A stretch of 64,000 bases of DNA. Source: Steromphala cineraria (taxonomy: Eukaryota; Mollusca; Gastropoda; Trochida; Trochidae). The stretch's first letter is position 1. Each line of letters starts with the position of its first letter. Where the stretch lies: NCBI GenBank assembly GCA_916613615.1, contig OU744732.1:52925727-52989726 (forward strand), in the 5' to 3' direction. The position numbers were made by a program, and so were the translations under genes. The notes under the pieces were generated by a model. It saw only the letters and a list, made by a program, of their open reading frames with translations. It did no database searches and was not told where the DNA came from. Of the stretch, positions 35,009 through 46,894 are shown piece after piece.

Positions 35009-35372
35009 TTAAAGGGGCAGTAGCACGTTTTTTGACAATTTTATATTTTCAATTTTTCACTGATAATCGTAAGTTAATGCTAAATGCATAACTTTGATAG
35101 TGTCAAAAATCGCATTACACAAACCTATCATCCATAGTCAGAGAACAAATTATAAAGATTCACATAAAATCCATTGGCAGCCATTTTTGTGTGAACACCT
35201 TTAATTCGTTTTGTGTTAGAAAAGGAATCGCAAAGCTTAACTTTATATTATATGTTTGATTTATTACTGCATCATTTAGTTTTAATACACTGGCTTTAGA
35301 TTGGAACCATTTATTTTCATTTTCCTGACATCACCTTTTATTCCCCCTAAAAACGTGCTACTGCCCCTTTAA
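35009..35372. mobile_element. TTAAAGGGGCAGTAGCACG-family MITE, copy D (best preserved)
   Basis: The ends TTAAAGGGGCAGTAGCACGT and ACGTGCTACTGCCCCTTTAA match perfectly. It is 364 bp long. The interior reads as the complement of copy C, including CCTGACATCACCTTTTATTC near the right end. Confidence 0.9.
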
Positions 35373-36805
35373 AGTATAGTGCAAATTTCATCACAATGGC
35401 TTCAGCAACCTGCAACAGAATGTAGATATCATTAGTTATTGCCTACAAGGACAGTCATGTCGAGGTTCATATTTTTCATATGGTGCCCTAGGGCAACATA
35501 CCACTTTTTCATTCAGACGTCACGGCTCGCCTATAGATGCCGTCACTTTCTATACTGGCCGGCGGCGGCTAGTCCGCCTTTGCTGGTAGGTTTTGAGTAT
35601 TTTCTTCTTCAATTTCGGGACAACAGTAATAAACAAAATATTATGTTCGTGTCCATGACATACTATGTTTACAACATTTTTGCATAAATATCAGTATACC
35701 CATCGCTCTCGCTCGGGAAATACTTAGCCATGTCGTGTCGTAAACATAGAATGTCATGAACACACATACGACATCCTCTTTCATTCATTCATATACGAAA
35801 TTTGTATAGCTCTAAGAAATATATTGTCTACAGTATGGATCGACTTGTCCTTCTTCCTGTCCATCTCTTCCTCTGTTACAAATGGACCGTTTCCTTGGCT
35901 AGAAATGCAGAATCCTGATTGGTTGTAATTATTAGTTGGAGGCGCAATCAGCGACGGTGTTTCAATATGAGTTGGTTTCATCCATAACCAAAAGACGACT
36001 GATCCATACGCGAATACTTCCGTACAATACGTAAATCACTCGGTTTGATCAAGTCGGTAACATAAGGACAGCCTTTCTGTTATTTCATAAGCTCGAATTT
36101 TGGGGGGTAGTTACCTACAAATTCAGCCAAAAATCGCGTTCGTGAGATGTAACTTCTTGAAAAAGTGGAAGTTTCGCAGCAATGATGTATCACCATGACG
36201 TTTTAGCCACGAATTCCGAAAACAAGCAAAAATACAATCCCGGAGGAAAATACGGGAGCTTAATGAATTATGTCTCGAGAGTTTCACCGCTATACAAAAC
36301 GGTAACACCAACGTTCTTCCTTTCTGTTTGACCAACACTATAAGATTTGTTATTTTAAACATCTTAAAATACTTTTCTTCAATCGCTTACAACTCGCAGA
36401 AATTCTGTCCGTAAGATTTGATTTCGTCACTGCATAACTCGTGAAGCAGAAGCATATTTTAATTCTTATTTTATTCAAACCTGTTCCAATTATATCAGTT
36501 TATACAACATATATATCCTTTAGATGGTCAATAATCTCATTTTGAAACGAAAAATGCGAAACGGAATAAATTTCAAATATATTTTTTGTGTTGAAATTAT
36601 ACGATTCTTGGTGCTTATATCTTTATTAATCGACAAATAAGTGTAATTGTTATAAATCAAAAGTTCACATTGCCCTTTCAAAGATTAAATGTTCTAAAAT
36701 TTGCAACAAAATTAGTAACTTATAATAAGATTAACGTCGCTATCAGCAACGGGTAAAAAATCAAACCTGCAAAGCGTTTTACACATGAAGATGCAGTGCA
36801 CGTGC

Positions 36806-36819
36806 GTTGCCATAGCAAC
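36806..36819. promoter_or_regulatory. RFX X-box consensus
   Basis: GTTGCCATAGCAAC fits the palindromic X-box bound by RFX factors (GTNRCC, short spacer, RGYAAC) with no mismatch. No adjacent gene start is visible, so a regulatory role is unproven. Confidence 0.5.
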
Positions 36820-37307
36820 CATACAGTTGACAACAAATATCATGAATGAACTTGTAAGAATATGATTTTGTAACACGAATATTGATATTGATAATATTGA
36901 ACAAAGTTACAGTTGAAGGTTTGTGAAACTGACTTAATTAACTGGTCAGAGAGAACAACCGTCTTGTAATTTCATGTATTCGAATTGGAATGTAGGAGTT
37001 ACGGGATGTAGGGGTTTTGTTAGTAAATTTAGCGTTTAATGAAAATCCTTTATCAGGGTATCTTGTAATCATTTCAATTTCTACATTTTCATCCTGAGAT
37101 GATTCGTTAAAAATCTTTACTTACATTTACTTTAAATACCTACATTTCCCAAGTAAGTAAGTAAACCAGGCTCAAGTCTAGAAGGCCCGGCTACTGTATC
37201 TGTGTAGCACGGAAACCTGTACAAATATCACATCATCCTGTGTCGACATTCCAATGTTTACGAAGCCGTCGAGACGACTCTGATTAGCTTGTGTTTAAAC
37301 TTTTCCA

Positions 37308-37320
37308 AGGTCAAAGGTCA
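37308..37320 (+). promoter_or_regulatory. DR1 nuclear-receptor site
   Basis: AGGTCAAAGGTCA is two perfect AGGTCA half-sites with one-base spacing, the classic DR1 for HNF4 or RXR-type receptors. Another AGGT follows directly. It is 9.5 kb upstream of the HES gene. Confidence 0.5.
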
Positions 37321-37526
37321 AGGTTGAAAGGTCCGTCTTCCTCGCGTGGCGTCTAGGATACTGTAGGATTTTAACGCTTCCGTTTTGAACGGCGATGTTA
37401 ACGTTACAACAAGGTATACAAACTTCAGTACAGTAAACTAGTGGCATTGCGTCGCTTGCTCAAATAAAAACTTTGAGAGGCTATGTCATCTTACTTCGAG
37501 TAAGATTACATCAAATGAAATCACCA

Positions 37527-37850
37527 TTAAAGGGACAGTAGCACGTTTTTGAAATTTTCACTATTTCACATTTTCACTGATTATCAAAAGTGAATGCTAA
37601 CTGTATTATTTTGATAGTTTCAAAAATCTCATGACACAAACCAATCCTCTATAGTCAGAGAACAAATTATAAAGATACACATAAAGTCCATTGGTGGCCA
37701 TTTGTGTGTGAACACCTATAATTTGTGTAACAAAAGGAAACGCATGGCTGAACTATACATTATATATTTTATTTATGTCTGAAAGTAATACGTAATCATC
37801 ATTGATGACAATTTCTCTCCGATTGGTACTATTTAACTTCTTGGGTTGTA
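37527..37850. mobile_element. TTAAAGGGGCAGTAGCACG-family MITE, 3'-truncated copy
   Basis: It begins TTAAAGGGACAGTAGCACGT in the orientation of the copy at 35009. The interior is recognisable to about 37850, where the right TIR is missing. Confidence 0.75.
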
Positions 37851-37963
37851 AATTAGTGACACTTTTAAATTGACATTTGAATAGATAAGGGACAAATGTT
37901 AGCTACGCAAGATACCTTTAACGCAATGATGGGTCAATAAACGTATAGAGCAGTGTTGAATTA

Positions 37964-38023
37964 ACTCTCAAATTCCTTGAAAATAATAGAATCGAGGCCC
38001 ATTATTTTCAAGGAATTGAGAGT
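37964..38023. repeat. 60-bp hairpin
   Basis: ACTCTCAAATTCCTTGAAAA (from 37964) pairs with its inverted copy ending at 38023, with arms of 23 bp and one mismatch around a 14-bp loop. It may be a tiny foldback element. Confidence 0.75.
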
Positions 38024-40584
38024 AACGAGGATATACCCGACTTAAATTACACTCAACGTTTTGCTTATCAAACGTTTAGCAAGTTTTGCATTTACACCAA
38101 AACGTCGCATTTAATGCAATAAAGATGTTGATTATCCATAAGAACTTGTTCTTCTTCATCAAACCTGCTTCTAAAATGCCTCTCTAAGAAGTTTCGGGAA
38201 AGTTTGTAAAATTTGGAAATTAAGTTTAAAATGGTAATCGTTGATAATACATGCTTTTTGAAGTCAGTAGTCATGTTTGCTGTTACCGACTTGGTTGGTT
38301 GAAACATGTATATCCCATGTGTTCCGATAGGCTAAGTCAAAGTAATTTACATAGATAAAGGTGCATTTTACAGAGTCTTGACATAACCAAGATTCCAGCA
38401 TAAACGACCCCCCTGCTCGACCCAATAGTAAACACCCCTTATCCCCCGCTTCTGATGCTTATCATGACGAATAATCTCCCCTCAATGCAGGATTAGTCGG
38501 ATTAAATCACAAAATACCAGATTTTATGACCTTAAAGAAACCGAAGATGCTTTAAACGAGACAGGTCTAGCCCGGGTTGAACATATGCTTGGGAAAGTCG
38601 CAGTTCTGGGCGTTTCATGGGCACTTCTGGTCATTCTATAGGGCTAGAAGGTATCCGTTGCTGCTCCGCTATCCCCCGAGTCAGACAGAGAATACCGTTT
38701 CAGATTTAGAGTCTTTTTTTCCAATTCAAAGATCGGCTTGAGCAGTTGTAGGCTTGAGACCTAATCCCCTCGTAAAACAGTCTCGGAGAAATTGAGACAT
38801 CACACGAGATTTTGCGAGATGAAGGCGCCATTGTTATCAAAGTGCGTTCTGTCGTGTATAGGTGTGTGGTCACGCATTCGACCCGTCTGCATTTGTTGCC
38901 ATTTTTTTTAAAGTTCTTATCATTTGACAAAAGATCGTTCGACGATAAAGTTTGTTGATGATTTAGTCACATACGTTTTAAATATCACTGGTACTGTATG
39001 GACAAAAAGGGAAAATTCTTATCATTTGACAAAAGATTGTTGGCCGATAAACCTTGTTGACGATTTACTCGCATATCCTTTAAATATCACCACGACTCTA
39101 TTGACAAAAAAAGGTAGTTTGGAGTTAATCGGCGTCTCCTCCCTCCCCCTCCTTGGCACCTCCCACTCGATCCCCCTTCTACCCCCCACATTTACCTGGC
39201 GGTGGTTCGTGATTGTGACACACCGGGTAAGATATAGGAAACTGTCTGGATATTTTTTCATTTATTTAGAATACAATTGAACTTATTGTGGATTTTTGTG
39301 ATGAATAAGGCGTTATGAAGGTTTGTGATATTTTGCAAGATGGGTGGTACAATCGGGTGTAAGAAAATTGTAATTGGAGAGTAAGTTAGTAAAATACGAA
39401 AAGAAACCTAGAACCAAAATGGGGAGAGAGAAAAAGAGAGACGATTGCTCAAGCAAATGAGTGAGAGAAAAGAGAGTAAACAGGCTAGGGGGATAACGAA
39501 ATGAATAAAGATACAACGTATTGAGGAAAAGGGATTTTCATTGTGTAAAGTACACGAATATCAGATATTTACACAAAATTGAAAATTGTAGAGAACATTT
39601 GGATGAAGCTACGAAAGATGATGCGTGGGATAGAAATATCACTGATAACGAGAAGGCATGATAAATCATTCACATGCTTATACACTTTTTAAAGTTCGTT
39701 GAAGTATGTGCATATTATTCGCTATTGCTCAGGTACAAAACAACATTTTCACTCGTCAGAAATAAATGGGAAAGAAAAATGACATTTTAAAGTCCCTATC
39801 CGAAGTTTTTATTTCCTTAATCTCAATCCAATGTTAACGAATACTGTATCTTTCCTACACCGTTTCTCACAGTATATAAACTGGATACTTAAATCTACTT
39901 TATGTGTCTAGGGTAGGCGATGCTTATCAGAGATACCCGACAAGAAAGCGGGGAAATAATTAAGTTGGTGACAGTCTGTCACTGGTTGAATAGTCCGTCC
40001 TAGTTAAGAGGTTTCCTACAAAAGAAGATACTTGACAAGTCAGATAATCGTGTTTGTTGCGAGTCCGACTGACTGGTTCTATGCTTGAGTTACACTGCTG
40101 TCTCTGCGCTGTGATGACCGGTTCTATGGGTTGTATGCGCCGCTGTCTCTACGCCATGACTTGCGGCGCCATTGCCACCTCGCTTCTCTCGATTTATCGT
40201 TGATTACAGTTAACAAGAACATGTGACTTGGTTTAAATACATCTTGGTTCTCGTTTACCTATTTTTTGTCATTCATGGTTGTGAAGCTGACTTCTTTTAC
40301 TCTGAAAAGAAAATATGTTTGCTCCTACCGATGAAGTTAGCTAAGATTATTTAGATTATTTAAATTGAATATGAAGTTTATTTGCTTACATAATCCTTTG
40401 TCGATGTGTTGTAAAATGAATAATTTTTCGTAAACGGGTTTATGAAATAATTACATTTTATTGTTTATGTTTTGTTTCATCATCAAAATTTACAATTTTG
40501 AATTATTGAATGAAGAGACTGACCAATTATAACTAAGTTTTTATTTAGTAACAATCTTAACTAAAATCTTAAGCACTGGAGTCA
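38024..40584. other. Intergenic, no gene seen
   Basis: It contains a 102-bp tandem duplication at 38914-39117. The rest has no coding, RNA or repeat feature I can name. Confidence 0.45.
38914..39117 (+). repeat. 102-bp tandem duplication
   Basis: Both copies start TTCTTATCATTTGACAAAAG and differ at scattered positions. The unit is divisible by three, so an ORF of 118 codons stays open, but it has no recognisable protein feature. Confidence 0.78.
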
Positions 40585-40940
40585 TTAAAGGGGCAGTAGC
40601 ACGTTTAATGAGATATAAGGTGATGTCAGGAAAATAAAAATTAAATTAATGGTTCCAATTGAAAGACAATGTATTTAAACTAAATGAAGCAGTAATAATT
40701 CAAATATATAGAGTAAAGCTTAGCCATGCTATTACTTTTCTTCCACAAAATGAATGAAAGATGTTCACACAAAATTAGCGCCAATGGATTTTATGTCAAT
40801 CTTTATAATTTGTCCTCTGACCATGGATGATTGGCTTGTGTAATGATATCTTTGACACTGTCAAAATAATACATTTAGCTTTAACTTACAATTATCAGTG
40901 AAATATTTAAAATATAAAATTATCAGAAAAAGTGCTTTAA
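40585..40940. mobile_element. TTAAAGGGGCAGTAGCACG-family MITE, copy with deleted right TIR
   Basis: It begins TTAAAGGGGCAGTAGCACGT in the orientation of the copy at 32041. It ends AAGTGCTTTAA, so the ACTGCCC part of the right TIR is lost. Confidence 0.82.
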
Positions 40941-41399
40941 ACGTGTTTTATCTTTATTTGATGATAAGGCTAAACTTAAAAGTTTATCAGAATCAAAATG
41001 TTTTACTCTCACTTAATTCTCAGAAATATTTCAAAGATAAATTCAAACTTTAACAAAGTATGTTTTTCTTTTATCAAACTTATAAAAGTGTGTTAGGGCA
41101 ATGTATACACTTAAATAGAAACATTTAACAACGAGTTTGACGTCTTGTTATGTCAACAAAGGCATGGAAATTGTCTTGTTGTATTGTAATGAAATGTAAG
41201 CCGACACTGTGTCGACATGATCACAGATTAACTCTAAAATCCTCTTGATATCAAGTGAAATATAAGCCAATGATAAGAACACGAAGCATGGTTTTTATCA
41301 ACTCTATATCATTTGTGTCAGAATTTTGCCAGAGACATTGTTATAAAGCAATATCTAGATAATTGTTATATTCACCAAGGTGAATGTTTTGTTATTTTT

Positions 41400-41640
41400 T
41401 TAAAGACAGACAGATATACTTTATTATAGTGTCATAAGTTAATTATACAAAAATAAAAAGCATTTATAAAAGACATACAATACACTTAACAACAAGCCAA
41501 TTTTTGGCTTATGAAACACTTTGACATTATTAAACCTTACACAGAATACTTTGAAATAAAAATATGTAGAATATTAGAAGTACAAAATTAAAATATCAAA
41601 TACATGAATAGATAAATATGTATATATATATTTTTATATT
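41400..41640 (-). mobile_element. Possible retroelement 3' fragment
   Basis: CTTTATTATAGTGTCATAAG resembles the segment at 51150 (TTTATTACTGTGTCATGTG) and, read on the minus strand, looks like a retroelement tail with AATAAAG. The match is short and the call tentative. Confidence 0.3.
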
Positions 41641-41924
41641 TCATATCATTTTCGTATAATGGTCTGTTTCGGAGGCAAAGTTTCAAAATCATAAAATCTT
41701 TCTCCGACCATCGTTTGTAAATTGGATAGGTGGTTAAAGACACCTATATATCGGCTTTCATCCGTCATCTTGATTTTCGAAAAATCAAATGTGCTGTATT
41801 ATGCTAATTCATTAAAAAAAACAAAAAACTAATTGGTTAATAGAAAAGTAGCATATTTACAAATAATTAATGATAAAAGTTATCAGTAACAACAATTTGT
41901 GACGCAGTAATGCTCGTAGCTCTA

Positions 41925-42128
41925 ATGACTGGTTTCATTTCACGATGTATCGTGTTGGGTGATGCACTTTACTCTTTGTCAAATTGTTAAATCGTGAACA
42001 ACTAAAACGTTAAACTCACTAACATATTTGACATTAAGTGTGTTATGTAAAATCATATATATTTGTTAACAGAAAAGTCCTCCTGAATTTCCTTTCCACA
42101 AAAAATACCCATAAATGGCCTCCCTTAA
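41925..42128. mobile_element. TTAAAGGGACAGTCC-family MITE, diverged copy
   Basis: CTTTGTCAAATTGTTAAATC and a right end with TTTCCACAAAAAATACCC...CCCTTAAAA match parts of the intact copy at 56506-56820. The left TIR is not clear. Confidence 0.6.
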
Positions 42129-45100
42129 AAGCAATCATTGAAATGTAAACTTTTATACACATTTCGAGAGTGTGTTTCACGTTTCAAACTTGTTTTGACA
42201 TCTAACCGTAAAAATCGTGTTTGTATTGCTTGTGTGCGTATCAAATTTTACTTGCACATTCTTCAACCATTTGATATCAAAAGCAGTAAGAGGAATCTAT
42301 TGATTGGTATATAAGTAAGAGGTAAACATTTTGAATGGCCTGTTAAATGTTTCTTGTTTTCCTCATCACCGATAACACGGTATACCTGGAAAAAAAAATT
42401 CACTAAAATTTTTAATATTCAATATTTGATATAAAAATAAAAAGGGAGCCCGATCAATTCTTAAATTCAGCTGAGGCATCTAGACTTGCCAATATTGTGT
42501 AGACATGAGAGCGATCTTTCAGTAGGTTTCTTTTCTGGATATAGGACCAGGGGCGAATGGGCAAGCAATAATCCAGAAACAATTGACCGGGTGAAGAAAC
42601 AAAGTATAGTTGTAAGGATTTGCCTCAAAACGCTCTAACAGATTTATCTTGCCAGAAACAGTGTTTAAGTATTGTGGCCAGACGAAGAAGATAGGAAACG
42701 AACAAAATCTTACGACAAAACTTATTTGCAAGGAATGAGTTAGAATTGGCGAAGACGTCGGTTGTTTGGAAATGCGACACGATGAAGGTAGTCAGGTTTA
42801 GCGTAAATAGCTCTGGACGTCAGCAGATATGATTCAATACAGGGTGAAGAGCCAAATATACCCAACATAGGATATAATAGGGCGATGGAGCAAGGATTGA
42901 ACCACTATACTGTTCATAGACTGACGGATCTAGGGTTAGTCAAAAACGTTCTCCCAAGCCGCATTGATTGAAAATATACGACAGCAATGTTATGCAAAAC
43001 GAAAGAAACACCTAATGTACACTGTGATACTATGAAGGTGCAAAGAATAACCAGAACTGTTGTAAAGCTATGAAAACTAGTGCTGACGAGGTGAAAGAGA
43101 TAGAAATAAAAGTTACGTTGTAACAGGGCGTTAGAATGAAGAAAAACGAAGGAGCGAGGAATAGCCTTGCCATGTTTACTCTTTACAATATTATTATTCC
43201 ATGATTACACGTATAAGAAAGTCGGTCGTTTTAATATCTTAAGAACTCACCTGAAGCTACCGTATTATTTTAATATGAATAAAAAATTAGGGCTCGTAGC
43301 AAATCAATTTTAAAATGAGCAAGAAGAGGTGAAGTAAATTTTATCAGGAATTTTCTCCTTTGTCATTGCGTTATGGCAGGGCTTAATTTTTTTCTGGTCA
43401 TACAAATACTAGAGATAATGTAATTTGTCAGATCAAAAGGCGAGGTTTCTCTTAGTTGTTGTCACACACGTGCGAAAGGATTCCCATTTTGAGAATTTCA
43501 CCTCTCGTGTCAATATATCAGAGCATTTCTATCTTTCACACGGATCGCGGCCACCTGTAACCGACTCCTCGCTGCGGTATAATCTCGGACGATAACTTGG
43601 CGATTCAGCCTTAATTTCATCTTCATATGTCTGTACAATATCGGTGTCACCTTACCCGCCCTCTCAAGAGTGAGAGTATTTCACGCGAATAACGTTGAAA
43701 TTGGGGTAAGGCAAGGTGATTGCTTAGGCCATCTCGTTTTCCATTCACGCACAGAACTATTTGAGCCCAACTTGATGCAAGAGCACGCATAGGAAAATAG
43801 TACCGACATGTCAAAGGTGCTAGAAAGTTGTCAGGTAATCATCATCTACGACCCTTGAGACGATCAAATATTTCATTTAGCGTTTTATCACCTAGCAATG
43901 GCTGTGTATTTTATACAAATTGTGTTTTGCCAAACGATTGTACAAAGCCAAGGTTTGAAGAGGATAGTTTCATTTACGGGTATCAAATTCCAGGCCCATG
44001 CTAAGTGTTTATTTTACAGATTGTTTGGAATCTTCTCTAGACAAGCAACAGAGTGTGTTGTTATTCGTTTGAGCTTCGTCAACCCTTTGCATTGAAAACT
44101 TGTTTTGCATAAAGTTTCTTGTTTATTTTTAAACACAACTTTACACCTTACACTTAACGATAAAATATCGTTTAACTCATATTTGTGATACAGACCAACT
44201 GAATTTAATACACCGTTCGCTCATTTTAAAATCATGCCTCTCACAGATGTAGCTCGGTCTAGTCCTCAAATCCTTTATCGACCTCTGTTTGAATTGGAGT
44301 TCTTCTCGGGCTAGAATAAGAGATTCCTGATTGCAATCAAAGTTAATTGTACAGTCGAACTTGTATTGGCAGCCACCTCTGTAGAACGGCCACCTGCTAG
44401 ATGCGGCCACCCGATCTATATTACGTTATATCTAACCTCTGTGATACTGCTACAATAATTTCTGTATGCATTGAAATATCAGGAATTTTTGACTTTGCAC
44501 TTAAAATCTTTTTTGTAGAACACGGCCATGTCATTTGACGACATGTGCCACATTGGTCATCAAGCAAGATTTCATGGAAGAAGGTTTTAATTTGCAGACA
44601 GTCTTTTTGTTTGCCGTTAAGGAAATCTAATGTTCAAATAAAGGTTGGCACAGGATTTTATGACTTGATCGAGATAACTATGTGGGTAAATAATGCTTAA
44701 GATAAACTTTTTAATAATACATACGAAAACGTCGGATGACCAAAAATTTTCTTTTAAAACACTTTTGCAATTTCCACACACAAATTCACAGAATATGTCA
44801 TGAAATTTCATTAAGTTTATTACACTTTATATCAACCTAATGATATATCTTAAGATTCAGCATATTTTTACGCGAATTTAAGTGATATAAACATTTGCAC
44901 ACAAAATCACGGAAGAGCTAACAAAGGGATAAAATGTACCTTTTGGTAGGTCAATGTGGATGATGTACAAAACGTAATGTGATAATCAAATGCTCACATG
45001 TGTAGTTATAAATTTTGCATGAATATCGTTTTTGATGGGATATCACTTAATCATCATTGACTTAAATTTTGTTCTTGTGACGTCACTACAGATGTCAGAC

Positions 45101-46500
45101 TATGAATATACCTGCTGTCACAATGTGTTGAAACTTTTATTCTTCGAACTGGCTACTTGTTGACTCGAATGTATAATAAAAAAAAAATTGATAATAAAGG
45201 AATATATCGCTCATAAAAAAACCATTTCGTTAACAGCTTTTAATGAAATTAAATGAAACAGTTTTATCTATGTAATACGCAGAATCCGAATTTAAAAGTA
45301 ATAATTAGCATGAATGCTTGGCATGGCTCAATAATAATCAAAACTCCAAACCTGCCTGCTGTCCGGACGTGGTTTGATTAAGTGATAGCGTTGTAACACT
45401 CTTTTTGGTGTTATATTTGTTCAAATTTCCCTTTGACTGTAAGTTAATGCATAACATTTTTACACAAAAGGATTTAAAACATGCATGACTAAAAGATTAC
45501 CGACTTAAAGACCCTGTATGAATTTCGTTTCCACGAAAAATACCTCGATAGGACTGTCCCTTTAATCAGAAAAGTTCGTCTATCAATCGGTACTGTTAAT
45601 GTTGAAAACATTTTAAAATCCGATTTAGGAATGTTAATTAGTGATACCGAAGAGAATTTTTGTTATGCTTCTTAGTTTAAACAGATGCGAGATGATTTTT
45701 CTAAACGTGAACGTCTCACCGCACCTTTAAATGATTCATAATAATCATGAGTACATCAAAATACATCAAGAATAAAATAAATATGTATTATAAGAGTCCA
45801 TTTTTCACGCAGTCATTTTCATATGATTCCCCTGTTCATTGGTAAGAATATTTATTTTTGTGACTAAAATATTTATCAATTTCACATAAATTCGAAAACG
45901 CTGCTTGAAAAAAGCCATTAACAGCGCCAGTCGCATAAATCGACAATGACTAAATCAACAAGGTTACCTTATTACCTGCGATTACACGTTTCGTTATGCA
46001 AACTCAAAGGCAGAAAGTGCTTTTCTCTCCCTTATACGTTGCCTACATAAAATAGCGTGTCTCCTGTTAACTTCACCTACATAGAATTACCTATAGGCTG
46101 TTCCCCTTTAACTTCACAGTGGTATAAGCAATTTAATGAGTCCTTTGTTAAATATTCATGAAAGTTTCATTTCGTGCCTTTGTCGTTGCAAATCAAAGAA
46201 AGTTAGTTTAAACGCGTGCAGCAAGTTCACAGGGAATGAGTTTTTCGTGTGTACATGTGAAAATGTCGGATAGTATATTGCACGACCTGTCGTTATAAAC
46301 TCGGTAGTTAAATATACATACAATATAAACAGACTTATAGGCAAAGCAAAATCTCGTTATGGCGACAGGGCCTTTCGTCGCCGCTAGGTAATCAGTAACT
46401 CCACTTGAAAGACTTTCTCCGCGCTTCGTATGAAACGAGTCTGGGCAAAGCTATAACCCTGTCGAACCCCTCGCTTTGATAAAATATTTCAGCACTCATA
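42129..46500. other. Distal upstream region of HES gene
   Basis: It holds a solo end of the TTAAAGGGACAGTCC MITE family at about 45500-45556 and no other named feature. Several 60-80 codon ORFs have no recognisable domain. Confidence 0.45.
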
Positions 46501-46579
46501 GTTAACGAATTAGGTTTCAGGGGGATAGATCTTCAGATAATTTATGTCAGGTAGATTTAGAGTTAGATCTGTCATGACG

Positions 46580-46840
46580 TTTGTATATAAATTACGAGTC
46601 TACCGATCAAGACAGTAGGCCTTCGCGTGTCTGTCACCATAGGCCCAGACGTCCCAACGGTGATTGTGCACACGCCCTCGCGAGCTCGCCTGGCCGTTTC
46701 TGATTGGCTGAAAGTTTGGCATTAATCCAGACTCGTGCCCCGCTCATACGACTGAATACAAACAGTCACGGGCGAGACTCGCGTGCCGTTAGAAGTTTGT
46801 AGTTTATGTTGGAAAGTTTGTCGTGTGGAATTGTAAAACT
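46580..46840 (+). promoter_or_regulatory. Probable HES promoter / 5' UTR
   Basis: A CpG-containing block stands out just before the start codon, with CTCGCGAGCTCGCC, TGATTGGCTGA (inverted CCAAT box, about 46700) and GGGCGAGACTCGCGTGCC. I see no TATA box and no canonical GTGGGAA Su(H)/CSL site here. An out-of-frame ATG at 46806 overlaps the start. Confidence 0.55.
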
Positions 46841-46894
46841 ATGGCGACCTCAGATTCGCCCAGGAAGCGGAATCCTAACGGAACCCAGCGAAGG
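46841..46894 (+). CDS. HES exon 1 (start codon)
   Basis: This 18-codon exon encodes MATSDSPRKRNPNGTQRR and ends at donor GTATGT, phase 0. The ATG has A at -3 and G at +4. An in-frame TAG lies upstream at 46790-46792 with no intervening in-frame ATG, which fixes the start. The exon ends inside the basic region, as in HES1. Confidence 0.92.

Larger units (their letters stand above)
35373..37526. other. Intergenic with candidate regulatory sites
   Basis: It contains an inverted repeat around GTGTCCATGACATACTATGT (about 35650) and its partner near 35740, a consensus RFX X-box at 36806-36819, and a perfect DR1 at 37308-37320. No coding exon is supported. Confidence 0.5.

Noticed and set aside
38924..39280. 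118-codon ORF
   Set aside because: It stays open because a 102-bp duplication preserves frame; no domain or splice context supports it.
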